DNA of 24,230 nucleotides, taken from IMG/VR virus record IMGVR_UViG_3300028597_000069, positions 1-24,230 of that record; one strand, 5' to 3'. Position 1 is the stretch's first letter; every line of letters starts with the position of its first letter. Made by a program: the position numbers and the translations under genes. Shown here one piece after another: positions 1 to 6,362 of this stretch. Under the pieces are notes generated by a model. The model saw only the letters and a list, made by a program, of their open reading frames with translations. It did not search any database and was not told the origin of the DNA. Source of the DNA: a virus.

Positions 1-203
1 CTGCCGAACTGCGCGAACGAGGGAAGGGTGCCCTTGAGCCCGGCGAGCATCCCCCCGCCGAGCCCGTCGCCGATCTTCGGCCCGGCGGACTTCATGTCCC
101 CGGCGATGTCGGAGATTGTCTTATTGGCGCCGCGGCGTGCGGAGGCATAGCCGTGGCCGGTGTCGTCTTCGGCCTTGACGTGGATGACCACTTCGTTATC
201 CAT
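1..203 (-). CDS. Tape measure protein, N-terminal part (continues across the window ends)
   Basis: The frame opens at an ATG (203-201) behind GGGAGG and runs off the left edge after 67 codons plus two bases (AG). It begins MDNEVVIHVKAEDDTG, the usual start of actinophage tape measure proteins, followed by a Gly-rich stretch. The tape measure protein sets tail length and occupies the tail tube lumen before DNA ejection. Joining position 1 to position 24230 completes a Ser codon (AG+C) and continues in frame into the open frame at 22799-24230, giving about 544 residues in total. The start overlaps the end of the frameshifted chaperone GT (stop 198-196) by 8 nt, the usual G/GT to tape measure junction. 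The identification is secure. That both fragments are one gene is an inference from the frame match and the family order. Confidence 0.88.
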   Translation of the reverse strand, partial: MDNEVVIHVKAEDDTGHGYASARRGANKTISDIAGDMKSAGPKIGDGLGGGMLAGLKGTLPSFAQFG

Positions 204-707
204 CGGCCCCGTACCTCCCTTCTATCGCCAGCAGCTCGAACAGGTGTGCGTCCTCGGCGAGGATCTCCGACGGCAGTTTGCGGAACCGGTCACACAGTGC
301 GAGCAGGGTCCGCGCCTCGCTCAATTCGGCAGGCTCGCTGACGACATTTCCATCGGGATCGACAGCTCCACCGACGGCGCGGAATCTGTCGATGGCTCGT
401 CCAAAGGGGCGGTGACACCGGTAGCCGCCTTGTACCACTCGCGCAGGATCACACCGAGCACGACCTCTTCGAGGTGCTCCAGGATGCCGGCCGCGTTCGG
501 CGGCACCGGCTCCCCGTCGGCGTCCTCGAGGTTCCACTCGAGCAGGTTGTCGGCGAGCAGCTCAACCAGCGCCGCCCGGTCCTCGTCGCCGATCAGCCGG
601 CGCAACTCCAGGACCGTAGCGACGTTCGCCGAGCGTAGTTTCACCTCGGCACCGGCCATGGCGCCCTGAAACTGCAGGCTGTACGTGCGGCCCAGGCGGT
701 AACCCAT
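196..707 (-). CDS. Tail assembly chaperone GT (product of -1 ribosomal frameshift)
   Basis: This is the long form of the tail assembly chaperone. Translation starts at 707, shifts -1 at the CCCTTTG heptamer (402-408) and continues to the TGA at 198-196, giving about 170 residues. The extension after the shift reads sensibly and is protein-like (for example ARTLLALCDRFRKLPSEIL), while the same DNA in the zero frame ends early at 321. In lambda and most siphoviruses, G and GT coat and fold the tape measure protein during tail assembly, and the T portion recruits tail tube subunits. Position directly before the tape measure gene, the direction of the shift and the overlap with the tape measure start all fit. 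I read the shift from sequence; its efficiency is unknown. Confidence 0.85.
321..707 (-). CDS. Tail assembly chaperone G
   Basis: A 128-residue protein starting at an ATG (707-705) behind AAGGAG with 5-nt spacing. Its N terminus (MGYRLGRTYSLQFQG) is the usual opening of actinophage tail assembly chaperones, followed by a helical domain (residues about 30-95) and a low-complexity Ser/Pro tail after the frameshift site. It is the zero-frame product that ends at the TGA at 323-321. It lies between a tail tube gene and the tape measure gene, the canonical place. The last 26 residues, beyond the slippery site, look less constrained than the alternative frame. G is expected to be made in excess over GT and is absent from the mature virion. 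Confidence 0.87.
   Translation of the reverse strand: MGYRLGRTYSLQFQGAMAGAEVKLRSANVATVLELRRLIGDEDRAALVELLADNLLEWNLEDADGEPVPPNAAGILEHLEEVVLGVILREWYKAATGVTAPLDEPSTDSAPSVELSIPMEMSSASLPN
402..408 (-). promoter_or_regulatory. Programmed -1 frameshift site CCCTTTG
   Basis: On the minus strand the heptamer C CCT TTG sits exactly in the X XXY YYZ register of the G frame (codons CCT at 407-405 and TTG at 404-402). A one-base backward slip re-pairs both tRNAs on CCC and TTT and enters the open T frame that ends at 196. This is the classical arrangement for siphovirus G/GT. I did not identify a convincing downstream pseudoknot by eye. Confidence 0.85.
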
Positions 708-737
708 CGTGTCTCCTTGTGGTGGCGGTGGCGCGGG

Positions 738-1151
738 TCAGGCCCAGGTCGGGACGGTGCCGTCGGACAGCACCCCGGGCGCGGTCCAGGTGAGCTCGCC
801 GGACTGGGCGCGCGTGAGGGCGTAGTCGGTGAACAGGGTCTCGTTCGCCAGGGTCTGCCCGGACACGGCCAGGGTCACGGTGCGGGCCACGCTGGTGCTC
901 GGGACGGTCTTGAACACGGCGTGCGCCTGCCCGGCCTGGTCGTCGAACACCCCGTTCAGGGTGATGGTGAAGTCCGCCAGCAGCAACAGCCGCTCAAACG
1001 CGGACTTGTCGACACCGGTCACGTCCTGCACACCCCGGGGGGTGGAGAACGTGAAGTTGGTGACGTCGTTCTTGATGGCCTGCACGGACCCGCCGGAGTC
1101 GTCCACCGAAAGCGTGGTCCATCCGAGCCCGGTCTCTTTGACGGCTGCCAT
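738..1151 (-). CDS. Tail tube protein paralogue 1 (short)
   Basis: A 137-residue protein that begins MAAVKETGLG, exactly like the longer tail tube protein at 1606-2346, and shares a central DVTG(V/I)DKS motif and FDDQAGQAH with it. The ATG (1151-1149) follows GAGGGG, and the upstream gene stops 2 nt before the start. It lacks the extra C-terminal domain of the longer paralogue. It probably has the same beta-barrel tube fold and either co-assembles in the tube or serves as a tail-tube initiator or terminal ring. Placement just before the G/GT chaperones is where a major tail protein normally sits. Which of the two paralogues is the bulk tube subunit cannot be told from sequence. Confidence 0.78.
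   Translation of the reverse strand: MAAVKETGLGWTTLSVDDSGGSVQAIKNDVTNFTFSTPRGVQDVTGVDKSAFERLLLLADFTITLNGVFDDQAGQAHAVFKTVPSTSVARTVTLAVSGQTLANETLFTDYALTRAQSGELTWTAPGVLSDGTVPTWA
921..948. repeat. 28-bp direct repeat copy A (within tail tube paralogue 1)
   Basis: This 28-bp stretch is identical to 2131-2158 in the second tail tube gene and encodes FDDQAGQAH in both. A further 24 bp is identical around the two start codons (1129-1152 and 2324-2347). The surrounding sequence has diverged strongly, so these two blocks stand out. Confidence 0.85.
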
Positions 1152-1153
1152 GA

Positions 1154-1606
1154 CTATCCCCTCTGTCGCCGGTCGGCGAGCTGCTGCTGATGGGTGGCGA
1201 AGTCGTCCACCCAGTCGATGGCGGTGCGGGTCACCGGCCCGGTCCCGCGCGGGTTGCCCCGGTAGTCCCCGTCACGCACCAGATAGACGGGCTCACGCTC
1301 CAGCGGCACCCGGTGCTGACTGCTGCGGAAGCACTCCTGCCCCGGGGGAAACACGAACTCCCGGTCCGGGGAACCGAGTCCCGTGGTCTCCGTGAAGTGC
1401 CGGCCGTGGACCTTCCCGGTGATGTACTCGGCCAACTCCGACCCGACCGGTACGCGAGTGATCCAGCCGTGGCGCCAGCCCTGGCAGTCGACCTCGGCGC
1501 ACGTCGCCGGGCGGGTGTGCGTGGAGCGGGGCGCGCTGATCTGGTACGTCTTGTAGCCCTCCGGACCCACCTGCGGGTGCACCCGGAACAACTCCCGGCC
1601 GGCCAT
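1154..1606 (-). CDS. Conserved phage protein between the two tail tube genes
   Basis: A 150-residue soluble protein starting MAGRELFRVHPQVGPEGYK, with the ATG overlapping the upstream stop by 1 nt (TGATG at 1608-1604). It contains two cysteines in ATCAEVDCQGW (residues about 35-45) and a third in PGQECFRS, plus a conserved-looking HRVPLEREPVYLVRDGDYRG segment. I recognise it as a type of protein commonly found in the tail region of actinobacteriophages, but I cannot assign a biochemical role. The three cysteines and nearby histidines could bind a metal. Position inside the tail operon suggests a tail assembly or minor structural role. Confidence 0.7.
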   Translation of the reverse strand: MAGRELFRVHPQVGPEGYKTYQISAPRSTHTRPATCAEVDCQGWRHGWITRVPVGSELAEYITGKVHGRHFTETTGLGSPDREFVFPPGQECFRSSQHRVPLEREPVYLVRDGDYRGNPRGTGPVTRTAIDWVDDFATHQQQLADRRQRG

Positions 1607-2346
1607 CAGAAGCTCACCGCGGTCGCGTTGCGGGTGAACTGCACCGCGAAGACAGCGTTGGAGAAGGTGCCGGAGGTGATCGCCCGCACGTAGCGGCGGA
1701 TGGTGCCGGTGACCGCGATGCGCTCGCTGGTGATGCCGGTCGCGGCGGTGAACGCCATGGGCACACCGATGGCCGCGAAGGTGCTGTTATCGGCCGAGTC
1801 CTGCAGCGTGACCGTGACGGAGGTGCCGGTGAACGCGAACACGTGCAGCCACGCCTGCGCGCCCAGGCTGGTCGAGGCGCTGCCGTCCAGCCCGGTCGCC
1901 GGCGAGGTCGCCGAACCGTCGGTGCGCTTGCCGTCGGTCAGCATCCGGCCCCACTCCAGGCCGTAGCCGTTGGACACCGCGTTCACGGAGAACGAGAACG
2001 CCCCGTCAGCTGCGCGGGTGCCGTCGTAGTTGACCTGCTTGGCGACCGTGGAGGCGCACGCGTTGCCCTGCGTCGCCCCGTGGAAGTAGGACACGATCAC
2101 ATCGGTGGAGGGCAGGGTCGACAGCCGTGGGTGCGCCTGCCCGGCCTGGTCGTCGAACCAGGCCGTGAAGTCGATACCACCGTCGCGCAGCCCGCCGATG
2201 CGCTCGTAGCCGGACTTGTCGATGCCGGTGACGTCCATCGCCGCGGGTCCGCCGCCGATGCGCTGCACGCTGCCGACGTCGCCGGACAGGTCGTAGCCCG
2301 CGACGAACAGCCGGTCGCCCAGTCCGGTCTCTTTGACGGCTGCCAT
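1606..2346 (-). CDS. Major tail tube protein, long paralogue with C-terminal domain
   Basis: A 246-residue protein. The ATG at 2346-2344 was chosen because it follows GGGAG, lies one base after the upstream stop, and gives the MAAVKETGLG start shared with the short paralogue; the frame is open further upstream but that part is Arg/Pro-rich shadow. Residues 1 to about 150 match the tail tube fold of the paralogue (FDDQAGQAH, and a polar loop). The remaining roughly 95 residues (from about AQAWLHVFAFTG, with VTVTLQDSADNSTF) look like the extra beta-sandwich domain often displayed on the outside of siphovirus tails. It should polymerise as hexameric rings forming the tail tube. The function is strongly supported by family and place; the surface role of the C-terminal domain is inferred. 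Confidence 0.85.
   Translation of the reverse strand: MAAVKETGLGDRLFVAGYDLSGDVGSVQRIGGGPAAMDVTGIDKSGYERIGGLRDGGIDFTAWFDDQAGQAHPRLSTLPSTDVIVSYFHGATQGNACASTVAKQVNYDGTRAADGAFSFSVNAVSNGYGLEWGRMLTDGKRTDGSATSPATGLDGSASTSLGAQAWLHVFAFTGTSVTVTLQDSADNSTFAAIGVPMAFTAATGITSERIAVTGTIRRYVRAITSGTFSNAVFAVQFTRNATAVSF
2131..2158. repeat. 28-bp direct repeat copy B (within long tail tube gene)
   Basis: Identical to 921-948. See copy A. Retention of a 28-bp exact match between otherwise diverged paralogues suggests gene conversion or strong local constraint. Confidence 0.85.
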
Positions 2347-2347
2347 G

Positions 2348-2806
2348 TCAGGCTCCCTGCGTCCACGCGTCGTTGACGATGATCGGAATGGTGATGTCCA
2401 GGACCCGGAACATGGTCCGGTCGACGGACTGGTAGCCGGCCCGCAGCGCCAGCGGGCTGCCGTGCGCGCCGAGCAGGTCGACGTTGCGGGCATTGCCGCC
2501 CAGGTCGAAGTCGCCGGAGTAGGCGGTCAGCAGCGCGTCGGCGGCCGCGGCCAGGTTCGGATCGATCAGATCCTCGGGCTGCGCCGTGAACGGCTTGTAG
2601 ATCCGCCCGGTCAGCTCGACGCGGGCGCTGGTGGCGGCCAGCCCTGACGCGGCGGCGACCGGGCGGAGGTCGGACAGGAACACGGCGAAGGTCAGCCCCG
2701 TTCCCGGTGCGCTCTTCGGCTCGTGGCCTTGCACGGTGTCGAAGTAGCCCGACGCGGAGGCGGCGGAGGTGACGGCGTCGACCAGCGCCGGGAAGTTGAT
2801 GCTCAT
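2348..2806 (-). CDS. Tail terminator / tail completion protein
   Basis: A 152-residue protein with an ATG (2806-2804) behind a strong GGAGG and a 4-nt ATGA overlap with the upstream neck gene. The size, the mixed alpha/beta character, and the position between the gp10-like neck protein and the long tail tube gene match the siphovirus tail terminator (lambda gpU or HK97 gp10/11-type position), which caps the growing tail and joins it to the head. The central segment carries a Pro/Asp-rich loop (QPEDLIDPNLAAAADALL). No catalytic motif is visible. The assignment rests mainly on synteny and size. Confidence 0.65.
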   Translation of the reverse strand: MSINFPALVDAVTSAASASGYFDTVQGHEPKSAPGTGLTFAVFLSDLRPVAAASGLAATSARVELTGRIYKPFTAQPEDLIDPNLAAAADALLTAYSGDFDLGGNARNVDLLGAHGSPLALRAGYQSVDRTMFRVLDITIPIIVNDAWTQGA

Positions 2807-3171
2807 CCCATCCTCCGCACGTACTGCACGGCCACCCGGTTGGCGATCGCCCCGGCCCGGACGGACAGCTCGCGGGCGGCCCGGCGGAACGACGCGTAGC
2901 CCTTGAACCGGGTGGTGCGGTTACGCGAGCCCACGCCCTCGAGCCACGGCCCGTACACCACACCGTTGTCGGTGATCTCCCAGTCGCCGCCGGCCGCGGT
3001 GGCCTGCACGCGCGACTGGTAGAACCCGGTCGGGTTACGCAGCGAGGAGGCGAGGTTGGCCTGCACCAGGGCCTCGCCCATGTCGGCCACCTGCCGCTCG
3101 ATGTCGGCCACCATGGCAGTGGTCAGCCGTTCGGCCTCACCGTTGAACAGCGGCCCGGACACGTCGCCCAT
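2803..3171 (-). CDS. HK97 gp10-like neck / head-tail joining protein
   Basis: A 122-residue protein whose ATG (3171-3169) overlaps the connector stop by 1 nt (TGATG). The same frame is open far upstream but only as Arg-rich shadow of the connector gene. Features typical of the gp10-type neck protein are present: an N-terminal long helix (ERLTTAMVADIERQVADMGE), a central segment with NPTGFYQSRV, a GPWLEGVGSRNRTTRFKGY motif, and a basic C-terminal helix. The latter motif recurs in HK97-gp10-like proteins. It should sit at the head-tail interface below the connector ring. Function is inferred from motif pattern and synteny. Confidence 0.7.
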   Translation of the reverse strand: MGDVSGPLFNGEAERLTTAMVADIERQVADMGEALVQANLASSLRNPTGFYQSRVQATAAGGDWEITDNGVVYGPWLEGVGSRNRTTRFKGYASFRRAARELSVRAGAIANRVAVQYVRRMG

Positions 3172-4208
3172 CACACGGCCGCCGTTCGCATGGTGCGCCC
3201 CAACCCGCTCTTGGCGTCGCGTTCGATCTCGCGGATGCCGCGCCCGGATGCCTCGCGCTGGTTGTCGCCGGTGCCGGACGTGCGGGCGTAGCCGGACTGG
3301 CGCTGCAGCAGGTTGTTGACCGCATAGGCGAGGTTGAGCTCGGACAGCAGCGCCGGCGGCACCCAGCGGGTCACCGTGGCGCTGGTGGAGTGGGTGGCGG
3401 CGGTGGTGCCCAGCGCGGCCCGGGTCACCGTCAGCGTCCGCTGGGCGTACACCGGGGCTGCGGCGTGCGCGGCCAGGGTGGTGCCGTCCACGGCCCGGCG
3501 CACGGTCAGGTTGTTGCCGGCGACGTCCACGATGCGCAGCCGCTCGGCGTCGATCAGCAGCGTCTCGCCGGTGGTGTATGCGGCGCCGGAGGTCACGGCC
3601 AGGGTCTGCACGCTGTTGCCGGAGGCGAGCGACACCGACGTGTCGGCGGTGGCCAGCCACCCCTTGTCGACAACGACCATCCGTTCGGTGTCGATGCGGA
3701 TCAGCGAGCCCACCCCGACGCCGGGGATCGCGGCGCAGTCGACGCCGGTCTCTACCGTGTCCAGGGCCTCGGCGGTGGTGCCGACGGTCTCGGCGTCGTC
3801 GGTCCAGCCCCACACCCCGGCGACCGCGATGGCCCGCTGCGACGTGCTGCCGCCCTGCCAGTAGCCGCTGGTGCCGCGGTTCAGTTCGATCCTGCGGTAC
3901 GGGGGGCCGGCGTTGACGGGCTCGAGCAGGTAGTCGGACGCGCTGATGGCGGTGCCGCCGGAGGTCAGCGTGGTCAGTGAGATCAGTGGGTGCTCGTCGA
4001 GGTACAGGCGCACCGAGGCGACCGTGGGGCCGGGGTAGTCGAAGTAGCGGGTGCCGATGGTCGGCGCGAACGTCTGCACGTGCAGCAGGTCGTCGCAGGC
4101 GCGGGCGCCGGACTCGATCGCCCGGTCGATGTCACGGGCGGTGTACGCGCTCGCCTTGATGTCCTGCGCGGACATCACGTCCTCGCGGGTGGTGTACCAG
4201 ATGCCCAT
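3171..4208 (-). CDS. Head-tail connector protein (gp6-like, with inserted beta domain)
   Basis: A 345-residue protein starting MGIWYTTREDVMSAQDI, matching the usual start of actinophage head-tail connectors, so I prefer 4208 to an internal ATG at 4175 that has a nearer GAGG. The N-terminal helical part (residues about 10-45) is the gp6-like connector fold. A long middle region (about 130-280) is rich in Val/Thr/Ala, contains repeated IDTERM/IDAERL-type motifs, and looks like an inserted beta-rich domain. The C-terminal part returns to helices (LLSELNLAYAVNNLLQRQSG). It should form the ring attached to the portal. It follows a 69-bp gap holding only a small imperfect hairpin. Confidence 0.75.
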   Translation of the reverse strand: MGIWYTTREDVMSAQDIKASAYTARDIDRAIESGARACDDLLHVQTFAPTIGTRYFDYPGPTVASVRLYLDEHPLISLTTLTSGGTAISASDYLLEPVNAGPPYRRIELNRGTSGYWQGGSTSQRAIAVAGVWGWTDDAETVGTTAEALDTVETGVDCAAIPGVGVGSLIRIDTERMVVVDKGWLATADTSVSLASGNSVQTLAVTSGAAYTTGETLLIDAERLRIVDVAGNNLTVRRAVDGTTLAAHAAAPVYAQRTLTVTRAALGTTAATHSTSATVTRWVPPALLSELNLAYAVNNLLQRQSGYARTSGTGDNQREASGRGIREIERDAKSGLGRTMRTAAV

Positions 4209-4277
4209 GCTCCACGGCTGCTTTCTACGGGATACCCAGGCGGGGTATGCAGTTGTTGATCAGAGAGTACGCGTGAT

Positions 4278-4541
4278 CTAGCCGGGTGGGTCCGGAACGA
4301 CCTTCGGCGCGCCGACAGGTGCGGGCTGCACGGCAGGCTCGGCGATGACCACCACCGGAATGTCCTGCTTCAGATACGAGATCTGCGACCACGGGACGAA
4401 CCAGCGGGTCACCGTCCCGTTGGCCGCGGCCGTCTCCGCGCGCAGCCCGTACTGCTCGGCCTCGCCGTTGAGCAGTGGCACCTCGTTAGCCGCCCAGGAC
4501 ACCTTGGCGAGTACTGGGCGGCCCTCCACGAACCCTTGCAT
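4278..4541 (-). CDS. Small unknown phage protein, Pro-rich C terminus
   Basis: An 87-residue protein beginning MQGFVEGRPVLAKVSW. The ATG (4541-4539) overlaps the stop of the holin-like gene by 1 nt (TGATG). It has a probable compact domain (residues 1-70) with a tryptophan-rich RWFVPWSQISYL segment, then a Pro/Ala/Val tail. I do not recognise its function. It lies between the holin-like gene and the head-tail connector, so it is probably expressed late. It has no signal peptide or membrane segment. Confidence 0.6.
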   Translation of the reverse strand: MQGFVEGRPVLAKVSWAANEVPLLNGEAEQYGLRAETAAANGTVTRWFVPWSQISYLKQDIPVVVIAEPAVQPAPVGAPKVVPDPPG

Positions 4542-4888
4542 CAACGCACGACCAGCGACAGCAGCAGCGCATACAGCGGCATGATCAGCGTGACCATGAT
4601 GCCGATCTGCCACCTGCGGGCGGTGGCGGCCTCCTGCGCGGCGCGCGTGTGCATGTCCTCGTGGTCGAGGAAATCCTTACGGATCTGCTCCACCTGCTGT
4701 TTCAGACCGTCCACACCGCGGCTCCCGTGCGTATCGAGGTTGTCGAGTCGGCGCTCGGTGGCCTCGTGCGCCCGGTCCAGGCGGTCGATCTCGCGGTACA
4801 GGTGGAATGTGTCGCTCGTCTGCCCTGATGGCACCGGGGCAGGGTAGCCGCCACCGCTGGCCCGCTCAGCGGCCGGCTGGCTGGTCAT
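4541..4888 (-). CDS. Holin-like protein: coiled coil plus C-terminal membrane helix
   Basis: A protein of 115 residues from the ATG at 4888-4886 (GGGG about 8 nt upstream). A GTG at 4912, overlapping the previous stop, would add eight residues. Residues about 35-90 are charged and heptad-like (YREIDRLDRAHEATERRLDN), followed by one strongly hydrophobic helix (IMVTLIMPLYALLLSLV) and a two-residue tail. This topology resembles small phage membrane proteins sometimes called XhlA-like or accessory holins, but the position within the head operon and the lack of an adjacent endolysin weaken a holin assignment. It could equally be a membrane-anchored morphogenesis factor. Confidence 0.6.
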   Translation of the reverse strand: MTSQPAAERASGGGYPAPVPSGQTSDTFHLYREIDRLDRAHEATERRLDNLDTHGSRGVDGLKQQVEQIRKDFLDHEDMHTRAAQEAATARRWQIGIMVTLIMPLYALLLSLVVR

Positions 4889-4911
4889 GACGACTACCCC
4901 ATCCCCGCTCA

Positions 4912-5208
4912 CTACTGCTCAGCCCTGCCAGGTCCAGCCGTCGAACGGGCAGCGGAGCGTCCCGTCGGGGCCTTCCTGGAGGGGCCATCCGTCTGTCGGG
5001 CACTCGACTGGTCGCCACCGGTCGCGCTCTGCCCGTTCTTCGCGGTCGAGCCGCCGGATGTCGGCGAGCTGTTCCCAGCTGATACGTCATCACCGTCCCG
5101 AACCTCGTCGGCGTCGACCACGTTGGGCGACTGCTCGGAGCGGCCGGGCTCGTAGTAGCCGGGCTGCGCCTCGTCGGTCGGACCGCCGGCCTCACTGATC
5201 TTCGGCAT
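4912..5208 (-). CDS. Disordered head-region protein (MPKISE type)
   Basis: A 98-residue protein with a clear GAGAGGAG ribosome site 6 nt before the ATG (5208-5206). The first part (MPKISEAGGPTDEAQPGYYE) matches small proteins often found just after capsid genes in actinophages. The rest is Ser/Gly/Thr/Ala-rich and predicted disordered. From about codon 40 its DNA is shared with another frame that encodes a Cys-rich domain (4919-5086), which may explain the low-complexity composition. The function is unknown; a capsid-associated or scaffold-like role is possible. Confidence 0.65.
   Translation of the reverse strand: MPKISEAGGPTDEAQPGYYEPGRSEQSPNVVDADEVRDGDDVSAGNSSPTSGGSTAKNGQSATGGDQSSARQTDGPSRKAPTGRSAARSTAGPGRAEQ
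4919..5086 (-). other. Overlapping frame encoding a small zinc-ribbon-like protein, no clear start
   Basis: In the third minus-strand frame, 55 codons read ISWEQLADIRRLDREERAE, then CPTDGWPL, then CPFDGWTWQG and a TGA (4921-4919). Paired CPxDGWxxx motifs separated by about 16 residues look like a degenerate zinc ribbon and are typical of small actinophage proteins. The frame has two TGA codons (5092-5087) just upstream and no ATG, GTG or TTG. An ATG ACG at 5090-5085 lies one base out of frame; deleting the following T would give M-T-I-S-W. So it is either a real gene reached by frameshift, a recently broken gene, or a one-base sequence error. The overlap with 4912-5208 is nearly complete. Confidence 0.5.
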
Positions 5209-5226
5209 TGCTGCTCCTCTCGAAGG

Positions 5227-5268
5227 TCCCCGGGCGGGAACCGTTGATCACTGGTACCCGCCCGGGGA
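5227..5268 (-). terminator. GC-rich hairpin between capsid-associated gene and 4912-5208
   Basis: A perfect 12-bp inverted repeat (5227-5238 with 5257-5268, core CCCCGGGCGGG) with an 18-nt loop that can pair further. It lies in the 65-bp gap after the stop at 5274. There is no U-run on the minus strand, so it may act as an attenuator or an RNA 3'-end stabiliser for abundant capsid transcripts rather than as a full terminator. Confidence 0.6.
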
Positions 5269-5273
5269 ACGGA

Positions 5274-5729
5274 TCACGCGACGGAGGCGCCGTCCTCGAG
5301 GGGCACCCACGTCATGACCCAGCGCACCGAACCGGTGTTCGTCGCCGCGGTGTTGAGCCCGATCACGCCGATGTTCACGACGATCGGGTTACGCAGGTTG
5401 GAGATCCCGCCACCGGTCGACTTCACCATGGCGTCACCGGCCAGACCGGTCAGGGTCAGCAGACCGCCGGCGGCGAGCGCGTTGACATCGACAGTGCCGC
5501 ACAGGTCGTTGACCGTGCCCGTCGTCGGCGTCGCCACCAGCTTGACCGCGTTGGCCTGCGCCTGAATCGAGGTGGTGACCACGCCGATGATCGACGTGAC
5601 CATGATGCAGCCGCCGGACACGGTGAACAGCGTCCCCGTGGTGGTCGCCGGCAGCGCCGCGGTGGCCTTGGTGGAACGGTTGCCGAACGCAGCCTTCAGG
5701 AAGGCGGCGCCATCGTTGTAGACACTCAT
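5274..5729 (-). CDS. Capsid-associated structural protein B (possible decoration protein)
   Basis: A 151-residue, beta-rich, Thr/Val/Ala-rich protein. The ATG (5729-5727) overlaps the upstream stop by 1 nt (TGATG), and the frame upstream of it is shadow. It starts MSVYNDGAAFLKAAFGNRST and contains GGCIMVTSIIGVVTT and SNLRNPIVVNIGVIG. It is third in the capsid cluster, right after the capsid protein and structural protein A, in a place where decoration or head-fibre proteins are encoded. I cannot name the family. Hydrophobic beta strands without charged helices suggest a multimeric virion component. Confidence 0.6.
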   Translation of the reverse strand: MSVYNDGAAFLKAAFGNRSTKATAALPATTTGTLFTVSGGCIMVTSIIGVVTTSIQAQANAVKLVATPTTGTVNDLCGTVDVNALAAGGLLTLTGLAGDAMVKSTGGGISNLRNPIVVNIGVIGLNTAATNTGSVRWVMTWVPLEDGASVA

Positions 5730-6277
5730 CAGACGTTCACCGCACCCGGGTTCAGCAGGTTCGGCAGGTTGGTCGGCTTCTTCGGGTAGGACAGGCCGTG
5801 CACGATGTACAGGCACGAGCCCAGCAGGGCCGCACCGGTCGTGACGGCCGCGTTCAGCGACACGTGGGTGTATCCGTCGGCGAGCTGCGCCGCGTCCACC
5901 TCGATGACGATGATCTTCTGCTGTGCGCCGTACGTGGCGCCGACGATGGTGACCTCGGACGCGTCGGTCTGGGTGATGGCCACCCACGCCTCGTCGTTGT
6001 CGAGCGCCGTCTCCGCCTTGATGTACGACGTGAGCACGCCGGTGGCCGTGGCGGTCGCCGCGGTGTCCAGGTCGGCGGTCGTGCCGCCGGTGTAGGCGGT
6101 GTGCTGCTGCACGTCCAGCACCAGATCGTCGGCGGCACCGACGGCGGTGTTGACCACGAACGTGACGCCGGACGCGTTGGCCAGTGACAGCCGCTTGCCG
6201 GTGGCCGCGTTGGCGGTGTCCAGGTCTACGGGCGCCCAGCCGCAGCCGATGTCGAACAGTCTTCCAAGTGCACGCAT
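5729..6277 (-). CDS. Capsid-associated structural protein A
   Basis: A 182-residue protein. I chose the ATG at 6277-6275 behind a GAGAG-containing leader; a GTG at 6310 would add 11 residues. It starts MRALGRLFDIGCGWAPVDLD and continues with beta-rich sequence (GVTFVVNTAVGAADDLVLDV, and QKIIVIEVDAAQLADGYTHV), ending in a Pro/Asn-rich tail (PKKPTNLPNLLNPG). It directly follows the capsid gene and a strong hairpin. The composition and place suggest an abundant virion protein decorating the capsid or forming head spikes. The function is inferred from position only. Confidence 0.62.
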   Translation of the reverse strand: MRALGRLFDIGCGWAPVDLDTANAATGKRLSLANASGVTFVVNTAVGAADDLVLDVQQHTAYTGGTTADLDTAATATATGVLTSYIKAETALDNDEAWVAITQTDASEVTIVGATYGAQQKIIVIEVDAAQLADGYTHVSLNAAVTTGAALLGSCLYIVHGLSYPKKPTNLPNLLNPGAVNV

Positions 6278-6323
6278 GATGCCTGCTCTCTCGGTGGCCG
6301 CACTGGCCACCGCTGGGCCAGAG

Positions 6324-6345
6324 CCCCGGGCCGTCAGGCCCGGGG
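6324..6345 (-). terminator. Strong hairpin directly after the capsid gene
   Basis: CCCCGGGCC (6324-6332), a GTCA loop and GGCCCGGGG (6337-6345) form a perfect 9-bp stem in the 85-bp gap after the capsid stop at 6363. There is no U-run, so it is more likely an attenuator or mRNA 3'-end stabiliser setting the high capsid expression than a complete terminator. Confidence 0.6.
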
Positions 6346-6362
6346 GTCCAGCAGAGGGTTAA

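Noticed and set aside
196-537. Separate minus-strand gene starting at an ATG at 537
   Set aside because: Its first half is Arg-rich shadow of the chaperone gene; only the part after the CCCTTTG site is real, as the GT extension.
2803-3813. A 336-codon minus-strand frame containing the neck protein
   Set aside because: The first 214 codons are an Arg/His-rich shadow of the connector gene; the real start is the ATG at 3171.
4232-4248. Small hairpin ATACCC-AGGCG-GGGTAT before the connector gene
   Set aside because: Only 6 bp of stem without a U-run; too weak to call a terminator.
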